Shown here: one piece after another, positions 56,101 to 64,000 of the stretch
How positions within the stretch are numbered: the first letter of the stretch is position 1
Layout: every line of letters begins with the position of its first letter
From: Paramacrobiotus metropolitanus
Lineage: Eukaryota > Tardigrada > Eutardigrada > Parachela > Macrobiotidae
Direction: 5' to 3'
Assembly: GCF_019649055.1 (NCBI RefSeq)
Contig: NW_026570329.1
Coordinates: 124,001-188,000 of the forward strand
Length of the DNA stretch: 64,000 bases
Program-made: the position numbers and the translations under genes
Notes under the pieces: model-generated
The model's input: only the letters and a program-made list of their open reading frames with translations
Database searches by the model: none
What the model was told of the DNA's origin: nothing

Positions 56101-59028
56101 CGTTTATGCAAAGAAATGCACTTTTGTGTCATAATATTTCGGCAATGAATAGCAGGGATGGTCGCGGTTTTGGGATTTGTTTTCGAAAATTTTTTTAAAA
56201 AAGTTTTCACGTCTGCCGCTGAAATTCATTAGTTACGAAGTCAGTTATTTAATTACTGGTGAATTTAGTCCTCGTTGTCCGTAAAAAGGATCATGGCAAA
56301 CATTGATGGGAGGTGTTTTCGGCAGGTGATCAGCGTGCACGACTGCAAATCCCTGTACCACGTCCCCTCGCTGCTGCAGGAGCAGAACGTCATCCAGATC
56401 CTGTGTGAACGCCTGCAGATGGACATTCCCATCCACCCCAGCAACGGTGTGGCGAAATGGAACAACCTGGCCAAAACGTACGTGAAATAATTGGAGAAAT
56501 TAATGGAGTTAATGTTGATGGCGATTGGTGTTAAACAGCATTGAAGAGGCCACGGTGGAAGTGAAGATCGCCATGGTGGGCAAGTACACCAAACTCAAGG
56601 ACTCCTACATGTCCGTTAATAAAGCCCTGGAGCATGCCGCCTTGTTCTGCAAACGCAAACTCGTCATTAAGGTAATACAGGTTTTCTTCTATTTATTTTG
56701 TAAAATTGCGTGTACTTATATCTATATTTTGATTTGTTGTTGATAACGTTAATACTTTTTGTAAAATTAACGTTATTTTGTTGTGTTTAACTTATTTTTT
56801 CTTATGGTTCGTATATCTTTGCTCGGTTGTTTGCGCTTGCGTTTTCTGTTGAAAGGAGGGGATTTTTCTCCACATTCCAGTTTTCGCATTGCATCAATAT
56901 TATTTTGTACAATTGTACAGAATTGTCGTTAATGTTAGCGTAATGTTGCAGTATATTGATGCAACCAATCTGGAGGAAGAGTCGAAACACTCCAAAGATC
57001 CTGCGAAGCAGGAGCAGTACGCACAGGCTTGGAGTGTGTTGAAAGAGTGCGGGTAGGCATGGACTGCATTCTGAAGGGATCGTTGAGGTTTTGATTGCCG
57101 TATTATTGTAGGGGTCTGTTGGTGCCGGGCGGATTCGGTACACGCGGCATCCAAGGAAAAGTGGACGCCATCCAGTGGGCGCGCACCAACCGTGTCCCGT
57201 TCTTAGGTCAGCAGCGGCATGTCCGCGTAATTAAGTTCAACGCCGTTGAACGTTAAAAATGCAGTATATATAAATTTACTTGAATTTACTTGTAATTTGC
57301 CACTGCTATAAAATAGAATGAAACTGTTCTCGTACTTGTGTTCTGACTTGTAAAGTGTAGAGTCATAGTTGTATTATATACGTCTACAACCGATAAAAAA
57401 TACATGTGATAAAAATGTGTAGATTGGATTCGTGAAAATAGTACTGTACTGCTGTCAGTAAAAACATACAGAAGTAGGGAAATAGATTATATAAAAATAT
57501 GTCGACTTCTTCAGGTGTATGCTTGGGATACCAGTGCGCGACCATTGAATTTGCTCGCCATGTTCTGCAACTGGAGAACGCCGACTCCACTGAGTTTGAC
57601 CCCATCACCAAAGATCCTGTGGTATGTCAACCGGCCTAATAATGCCGCAATTTTCTAACAATCGTTATCTTTTTGTACTATTAATTTTATGGAATTTATT
57701 ATTCAGCCAAGGAGAAATGAAAACTATGAAAGTTATTGTCGTATGACTCCTCATGTTTATTGTCAGCTCTATGGGAGATGGTAGTGTGGTGGCTGTTAGA
57801 CGTGTCATTTATGTAATGTCTATTCGGCAGCTGTTGTCAACATGCTTGTATTCCTTGGAATACTTTTAATTTTTTTTTTAAATGTTTGGGCTGTGGAGTT
57901 GTAGGTTATGGTTAAAAATGTGCGGAGCATCGATCGATTTTTTCCCCGCTGGTTTCAGGTGATTGAAATGCCGGAGCACAATCCTGGCAAAATGGGAGGC
58001 ACTATGCGTTTGGGGAAGCGGACAACTATTTTCTGCGAGGAGGATTCCGTCATCAGTAAGCAGTCACTGAATAAATTGCGACTTCAACGCTCTTGCCGTT
58101 TTTCACTGCTCTTTGCGGTTTTGTTGAAATTTTTGTTTTCAAAATTTTCCTGTCTGAGAATTCTGTGAATGCAGTTTGAAACCGAGGTGATCAAGTGTAC
58201 AAAAATCTATTTTCATATGTTGTAGTGTATTATGTATTTCCTTTTCAATATTATCTTCATTTCCTACTGGTGTCGTTGTTATTTACGAATATTATTGTGG
58301 TTGTCACCTTTATTTGTTGGATTTTCATTTGGTATTGATTTTATATTTTTTATTTGTTTATTTTCTGTTATTGTATTATTATTCTTACCTTCATTTGTTT
58401 ACCTTTGCTAAAGATTTTTTTATATTTTTCATTTATTGTTTGTTATTTATAGGTACTATTGTTTACATTCAGTGGGTGCTCGTTTGCTGTTCATTTTATT
58501 CGTTATTGTTCTACTGATTTTTTATTCTTGTGCATTAATAATTTTGTTAATATGTTGCTTAATAATAATTTTGTTAATTTGTTTGTAGAACGCCTGTATG
58601 GTAACGAAACAACCGTGGAGGAACGCCACCGTCACCGCTACGAAGTCAACCCGGCGTACATTGACCGGTTGGAAGAGCGCGGAATGCGCTTCGTGGGCAA
58701 AGACGACACCGGCAAGCGCATGGAGATCATGGAACTGGAGGGTCACCCGTACTTTGTCGGCGTGCAGTTCCACCCCGAGTACCTCTCCCGCCCCCACAAA
58801 CCCTCACCGCCCTACGTCGGCCTCCTGCTGGCGGCCAGCGGACAGCTGAAGACCCACCTCCCGGACCTGGAGAAGGCGCAGCGGAAAGTGGTGAACGGGG
58901 TCCCGGAGGTGTCTCAACCGATGGTCAACGGGAAGAAGGAGGTGGAGGCGGTTCCTGTGTGCAACGGGAAGAAGATGCCCGTGCTGGAGGACGGCGGAGG
59001 GGATGCCGGACGGGTCAATGGGTTTTGA
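53163..59028 (+). CDS. CTPS: CTP synthase (glutamine-hydrolysing), 620 aa, 11 exons
   Basis: Exons: 53163-53328, 53405-53694, 55119-55235, 55717-55881, 56326-56477, 56539-56671, 56952-57052, 57112-57206, 57515-57621, 57959-58055, 58589-59028; 1863 nt in phase throughout. It makes CTP from UTP, ATP and glutamine in the cytosol. The synthetase domain opens with [20 protein letters not shown] (P-loop-like) and has [42 protein letters not shown] and [11 protein letters not shown]. The glutaminase domain has PGGFGTRG, the nucleophile Cys in [30 protein letters not shown] and the catalytic HPE pair in [12 protein letters not shown]. The tail after residue about 575 is acidic, low complexity and unlike vertebrate tails in sequence. 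The large intron 2 (1.4 kb) is AT-rich. The gene is intact and single copy here. Confidence 0.97.
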
Positions 59029-59263
59029 GGGGCGTTTTGGAGGGATTGATTTCGGGGGCTTCCGTTTTGTTGGGTTCTGTTAGTGTTTTTAGTTCAGGTT
59101 CGGGTTTGTTGTTGTGGGAGAATCTGTTGGTTTCCTTTTCGGCCTTATTGTTAGAACGACAAGGTAGTTGCGTTGCCGCGTTTGATAGCGTTCGATCCTC
59201 TGGGTTCCGTTACCTAATTTTACTATATATATTCGTTGATTTAATATTACAGTAATATAATAT

Positions 59264-59269
59264 AATAAA
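59264..59269 (+). terminator. CTPS: Polyadenylation signal AATAAA of the CTP synthase gene
   Basis: AATAAA lies about 235 bases after the stop codon within ATATAATAAATAC, followed by a T-containing stretch. It is the first canonical signal downstream. Confidence 0.5.
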
Positions 59270-60032
59270 TACATTATTCGTGCGTCTGAATTTCCTTAAA
59301 CAAGTCGCCCTATTGTGCAGCAAACAAGAAATGTAGCATAGGGAATAAACAGCATGAAGGAAAGGTTATTCACCTTGGAGTATACACCAGGGCTGGAAGT
59401 GTGATCCAAGAAAAGTTGTTCTTTCAACCCTAACATTGAAAAATAGTTTATAATTACGTACTGTATTCAGCTTGCTGATCAAGCTGAGTAATCTATAAAG
59501 ATTTTGGGAGACCCTGAACACTATTACAGTACAGTATGTATTTAGGCTTTATAGTGATTTATTATTATTATAGTGCTTTATAATTTTTTAAAGTTTGTTT
59601 ATAACAAATTAACTGTTTTAAAACTTATTGATACTAAATACACGTAATTGTTAAAAGATTGTTTTGATGTATCCCGTACAACACATTAATGATTAACGTA
59701 CGTAGCGGTACAATGCAATTGCACACAATGTGTTGTACAATACCTGAGGCATCGCATGTTTTTACGATTAGTACAGTACTCGTATATTATTCCATCGTCG
59801 GCAATTTGACTGCAAATCACTATAATTGACAACGGCACAATCAGGCGTGCCGAGGGTATACGAGGCGTAGCGTGCCTAGCCATTGTCATTTCAGTTGAGA
59901 CAGTAGCGCGAGGCATATGGGACTGCTTTACAAGCATATGAAAACTCTATTCGGAATCAGATCAAACAACTTCTTTTAATGCCGTTTTCCTTTTAATGTC
60001 GTTTACTATAACATCTAAATAAAGTTATAAAT
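59270..60032. other. Intergenic, AT-rich, no supported gene
   Basis: Contains TTTATAATTTTTTAAAG-type low complexity around 59560-59640. No ORF of interest. Confidence 0.4.
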
Positions 60033-60641
60033 ACTTCCATACGAGGCGTGTGTCCCTTACTTAGATAAGGGCACATTTACCTTACCATACTTAGATAACT
60101 GTGCCCGTGTTGTGCACTCAATTTGCAGCGCTGTCAACCACCCAGAGATGGCAACGCTAGGGCGAATTTCAAAATGTGTTGATTCAGCCGTTGATAACTT
60201 CAGGTGCTCACATCTCGTGAATGTAGGAACAAAACTGTTCAAGCAATATCTCAAAGATGCAGAAAAAATTAACAAGATTTTTGATACCAAGTAATATAGG
60301 ATCTAGAGCAACTGAAACAAGTTGTAGCCTTTTGAGTTTCTCGTAGACACACTATAGGATCTCTTCGTGGACCCTTCAACGTAATACTTACTATGCTAAG
60401 TCTATGGGAACAGAAATGCCTCTGATTTATTTCAGTCGCTCTAAATCCTGACTTGCTTGGTATCAAAAACTTGTGAATTTTCCACATCTTTGAGATATTG
60501 CTAAACAGTTTGTTCCCACATCCGAGATATGAGCAGTTATCAACGGCTGATTCAACAGATACCAAATTCTCCTGACGTTGCCATCTTTGGGTGGTTGACA
60601 GCGCTGCACTGTAGCACAGTTATCTTAGTATGGTAAGGTAA

Positions 60642-60653
60642 ATGTGCTCTATC
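60642..60653. repeat. Target-site duplication, left copy (ATGTGCTCTATC)
   Basis: The 12-mer here is identical to 61942-61953 and lies exactly where the right hairpin arm is interrupted and resumed. Confidence 0.8.
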
Positions 60654-61878
60654 AGCCAAATAAAAAGACTGACGGAATCCCTAGGTGTTTTACCGGCGCA
60701 TCAGTCTCTGTTTTTACTCAGAAATAGCATGTCCCTGCCGCGACTAATGTATATTCTCAGGTCAGCGCCTTGCTACAAATACTCAGAGAAGCTAAGAGAG
60801 TTTGACGCTGTGATTAAGTCCAAGGCTGAAGAAATTACAAATGTCAAAATGGATGATGCTACGTACGCGCAAGCTTCTCTGCCGGTCAAATCAGGAGGGC
60901 TAGGCTTACCGAAAGCGGAAGAAATTTCAACACCAGCATACCTTTCTTCACTTTATGCCACTGACGAGCTAGTTAATAGCATTGTGCCCGATGACTGCCC
61001 TGATGACCGACTTGACGTAGAACATCAGTGGGAAGAATTAACAAGAAAATCCGCCCCGGCGATAGGGGATCGAAGCAATCAACGCTTGTGGTCAGACATG
61101 TTGACTATCAGGAAACTGGAAGCCTTGAGGGAGAACGCCGACGTTATCGCATCTGCTCGCTTGTTGGCTGTCTCCACTAAGGATGCCAGTGCCTGGTTGT
61201 TGGCTTTGCCTGTTGCTAGCCTTGGCACGCTTTTAGACGATACTGGACTACGAGTCGCAGTCGCTTTACGTACTGGGAGCTCCGATTTGTAAGCAGCACA
61301 AGTGTCGATGCGGTGAAACAGTTGACGCCTTAAGGTTTGCATGGTTTGTCATGTTTAAAAGTCAGGAGATTCAGGCGTCACGCAAGCCTGAACAGCCTTA
61401 TTCAGCGCAGCTTGGGATCGGCAAAGTCCCGACTATTTTGGAGCCTCCTGGACTGTGCAGGTCAAATGGGAAGCGCCCAGACGGTTTGTCTCTTTTCCCT
61501 TGGAAGAACGGTCTTCCTTTGATTTGGGATGTGACGGTGTGCGACACATTTGCTATATCGTACATCGCCGGCTCATCAGAAACAGCGGGTTCGGCAGCAG
61601 AAGACGCGGAAGAACGAAAGAGGCGCAATTACGAGGAATTGACTGATCGTTATTTTTTCCAACCGGTGTCCTTGGAGACTATGGGAAGTTGCGGCGCCAG
61701 TACCCGTCAGTTCATAAATGAAGTTGGCCGACGCATAAAGATCAAACAGGAGAAGTGCGCGCTACCGATTTTTTTGTGGCAGCGTATTAGTGTTGAAATT
61801 CAGCGTGGAAATGCCGCTTCTGTCCTCGGAACTGTTGGTTGTTCAAAAGAGCTTGAAGAGTTGTTTTACTTGTTCTAG
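60654..61878 (+). pseudogene. C-terminal part of a retrotransposon reverse transcriptase polyprotein, one frameshift
   Basis: Frame 1 (to 61292) has LTESLGVLPAHQSLFLLRNS, LPRLMYILRSAPC, YAQASLPVKSGGLGLP and AWLLALPVASLGTLLDDTGL, typical of the region after the RT palm in LINE-like ORFs. Around 61275 the reading shifts by one base. The second frame then has GAPICKQHKCRCGETVDAL (Cys/His cluster), VPTILEPPGLCRSNGKRPDG, LPLIWDVTVCDTFAISYIAG and RISVEIQRGNAASVLGT to a stop at 61878. The PDG...WDVT order resembles a PD-(D/E)XK nuclease core. It is inactive as read. Confidence 0.75.
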
Positions 61879-61941
61879 CTATTCGATATTTGAGTTTAAG
61901 TGTAAATGGCATTTGCTTGTACAAGTTTAAAATAAAGGAAT
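60654..61941 (+). mobile_element. 5'-truncated non-LTR retrotransposon fragment, 1288 bp
   Basis: It is flanked by the 12-bp duplication and ends GTTTAAAATAAAGGAAT, an AATAAA-containing 3' end. The coding strand is plus. It lacks most of the reverse transcriptase and everything upstream, as expected for abortive target-primed reverse transcription. Insertion into the hairpin arm dates it as younger than the foldback element. Confidence 0.8.
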
Positions 61942-61953
61942 ATGTGCTCTATC
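61942..61953. repeat. Target-site duplication, right copy (ATGTGCTCTATC)
   Basis: Identical to 60642-60653; immediately after it the hairpin arm of the host element continues (TAAGCAAGGGACACACGCC). Confidence 0.8.
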
Positions 61954-61988
61954 TAAGCAAGGGACACACGCCTCGTATATATGGAAGT

Positions 61989-64000
61989 GATCTAACCATG
62001 CTTTGCGCTGACATTGTGCAAATCTGCTTAAGAGTTCAACGTCGAAGTTTATCTGCAGTTGTGACTTGTGCGATGCTTGCAGATTGTGAAATTGAAAAGC
62101 TCATATTTTCGAATTGTGCTTACAGTGAGTATGTCCCAGTAAATTTTTTAAACAGTCTGTGAATTAACGACAGTTGTTTTAGTTTATGGAATGCTTGTAT
62201 TAGTTAATTTGACTTTAACTGAGATTATCCAAAACGCGCGCTAAGTAAAAATTTATTTTCGATTTTAAGACGGGCATGTGTTGTCTGGGATATCTTCAGA
62301 ATGTATTTATAAATAATTCAGATAATGTTATAGAGCACTGCAATGGTAGCTACTACTATTAGTTATGTATATACTTTTTATTATTTAAAACGAAACATCT
62401 AGCAGCGAAATTGCTGATAATAAATCGCGGTGCGAACATTTCACAATACCAAAGTGAACTATATGATACTATAAGATAATATGAGTTAAAGTTTTTACAA
62501 AATCGACAACGTTATTGTTTTTGCTTGCGAATTGGGGCACGGCAACGATCTGGTTCAACTTCTCAGAACTAGTTCATTTTTGTGTAAAATTTAAAAAATG
62601 AATGTTAAATCGTAGAAAAGTGCTAATATATAAGTCGTAAGTTGTAATTTGTAAGCGTAACAGAGTCAGAGTTAAAACATACGATATACTGTGATTCGTT
62701 GGTAAAAACTTGTCATAAATCGTTTTTCACAATCGTTGTAACGACAAGTAAACAACGCTCACACTTCACAAGTTCTGTACAAGAGCAACTCGAAAGCCAT
62801 TCAAGTACAGCGAAGTCGCCGCCTTGGTTACGTGTATATGGCAAGAGCTATAACTTGGGACACGGTTTACTTTTGCAGAAAACGGAGTGTGACATTTTAC
62901 TGGTATAGCTAAAATTGTTAAGATTAGTTTAGTTTTGTAGTAATTTCTGTGCTGAAAAACTCCTCTTTGACCGTACTTTGAAAAAACAAACAGAAGAGTG
63001 AATGCGCGTAGAAATGTGAACTGCACTGGTGTTTTTCCCATAGACGCATATGCTTAACCTTGCGAAGCGTCTCATCCGAAATGACACAATAGAGCCGAAA
63101 TCACACCTCATTAGCGATTGTGCCGTTGTCAATTATCTTCCAGAATGATACGTACTGTACTCTTTTGCTTTATTACAAGCATCAATGTACTTGTAGAAGT
63201 CCACTGTCCTTGTGAAAATGAATAATTTGGAGATGATGAGTTCACAACTGTACCGCCCTCGCAGGGATAAAAACTGGATTTGCAACCAATAGAAAGTTAT
63301 GAACAAATGTTTGCCAAATATCATTTGTCTAGAGGTAGCAGCGTCGACCAATCAAATAATCTAGTCCCACCCTCTTAGTTTAAACAGCATCGGTACGTAC
63401 ACATCCCGGTTGAACAAGTGCAACGGACTGAAAGTTCTGTGTAGTGCGTCTGTGTGAGCGGCGAGCGCGATGCATGTCTGCTCCATTCCGCTCTCCCTTG
63501 TACAATACGACGCTGCACTCGCACTCTGCCGTGCGGATGGATCGCTGGCGCTGGATAGGCCAGCCCCCTTGACACAATATGGAGTATGGACGGCCGTATT
63601 CCTGGAATGACGCCGTCGTGTCACGGCCTGCTGCCTGCATGCCAGCACACAGCGTGGAGCAGATCAAACAGCACTCATGCATCAGCCAGGCACGAACCAC
63701 ATGCAACAGGTTCCTCTGCGTTTCCGAGATTGCTATGGTTATTGCTAGAGAGTATAACTTATACTCTCTCTTCCACAGTCCCATTTTGATTTCCGTTCTT
63801 GTTGTAACATATCCAGGCATCATTGAGCCATCTTGTCACCATCATTAGAGTGTTGTTGATCCAGTGTTACTGAAAGGGGAAAACCCGTACATCGGGCAGA
63901 AAAACCAGGTATGAGGAAACTGGAAAGTTAATGTTCTGGGAAAGTGAAAGCCAACCCGGATTCTGTTCTTCCCGTGTCTGGGTCCATAAAAATTTTTATA
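61989..64000. other. Intergenic, no supported gene; one perfect short palindrome
   Basis: Overlapping frames on the minus strand at 63361-63823 (95 and 147 codons) have no domain features and overlap frames of the opposite strand; I do not call them. A gene may start or end beyond the window. Confidence 0.4.
63747..63769. repeat. Perfect 11-bp inverted repeat with one-base centre
   Basis: AGAGAGTATAA, then C, then TTATACTCTCT. No surrounding arms extend it beyond the 11 bp. Confidence 0.85.

Larger units (their letters stand above)
60033..61988. mobile_element. Foldback/MITE-like element with long imperfect inverted arms, interrupted by a LINE fragment
   Basis: The left end (from about 60033: ACTTCCATACGAGGCGTGTG) is repeated inverted at the right end (to about 61988: CACACGCCTCGTATATATGGAAGT). 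Internally the left arm (about 60065-60330, e.g. ATTTACCTTACCATACTTAG and GATTCAGCCGTTGATAAC) is repeated inverted at about 60400-60653 (TTATCAACGGCTGATTC and CTTAGTATGGTAAGGTAAAT). Removing the inserted 1288 bp and one target copy gives an element of about 656 bp that is almost all hairpin. Its own target duplication is not clear to me. Confidence 0.75.

Noticed and set aside
53163-59028. Bacterial origin of the CTP synthase gene
   Set aside because: It has ten spliceosomal introns and eukaryotic-type motifs with an extended tail; nothing suggests transfer.
61276-61283. GGAGCTCC in the LINE fragment
   Set aside because: It encodes the GAP of a conserved LINE motif, flanks are not symmetric and no others are nearby.
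63380-63823. 147-codon minus-strand ORF near the window end
   Set aside because: Overlaps several other open frames on both strands and has no recognisable feature.
1-64000. tRNA, rRNA or CRISPR-like arrays
   Set aside because: No cloverleaf or regular spacer array was recognised; the palindrome copies are separated by unique coding and intron DNA, not by spacers of uniform length.

Overview
This is a eukaryotic, animal-type window. The genes have many short introns with GT..AG ends, several introns are only about 40-100 bases, and the recognisable families (protein 4.1 with a FERM domain, a kelch-like BTB protein, a BTBD-type BTB-BACK protein, a carboxylesterase/cholinesterase-fold protein, a multi-exon CTP synthase, a neuropeptide-like precursor) are metazoan. 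The compact introns and single-copy layout suggest a small-genome ecdysozoan; a tardigrade is my best guess, held with low confidence.

Layout. (1) 1-11666: a young LTR retroelement on the minus strand (the LTRs differ at 1 of 227 comparable bases). It encodes a coiled-coil ORF, a Gag ORF ending in a truncated aspartic protease, and a low-complexity ORF. It has no RT, RNase H or integrase; that space is filled by a degenerate tandem repeat. (2) 11.7-14.8 kb: a cluster of tiny single-membrane-span ORFs. (3) 14.96-17.47 kb: a five-exon kelch-like gene. (4) 18.7-31.4 kb: an acidic protein, a carboxylesterase-like gene, a small secreted protein, a peptide-hormone-like precursor and a four-span membrane protein. 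(5) 33.1-40.2 kb: a protein 4.1 gene, a decayed copy of its last exons, and between them a BTB-BACK gene with a MATH-like tail.

(6) 41.2-51.6 kb is the outstanding region. It holds 24 perfect copies of the palindrome GGAGCTCC in 10.4 kb (about 0.16 expected), never closer than 193 bp and with a median spacing of 375 bp. They lie in exons, introns and spacers of both strands. In 22 of 24 the flanking base pair is also self-complementary although its identity varies. The region carries a frame-broken Tnp2/CACTA-like transposase, a spliced gene resembling DUF4806 proteins and a second spliced Cys-containing gene. The only large palindrome-free gap (1443 bp) coincides with a broken sodium/solute cotransporter (SLC5) gene fragment. 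I read it as an iterated-palindrome DNA transposon with a captured or inserted host gene piece.

(7) 53.16-59.03 kb: CTP synthase, 11 exons, 620 aa, intact. (8) 60.03-61.99 kb: a foldback/MITE-like element interrupted by a 5'-truncated non-LTR retrotransposon with a 12-bp target duplication. (9) 62-64 kb: no convincing gene.

Exon models were built by hand from reading-frame continuity and splice consensus. Those for the kelch, BTB-BACK-MATH, protein 4.1, four-span and CTP synthase genes close in phase across every junction.
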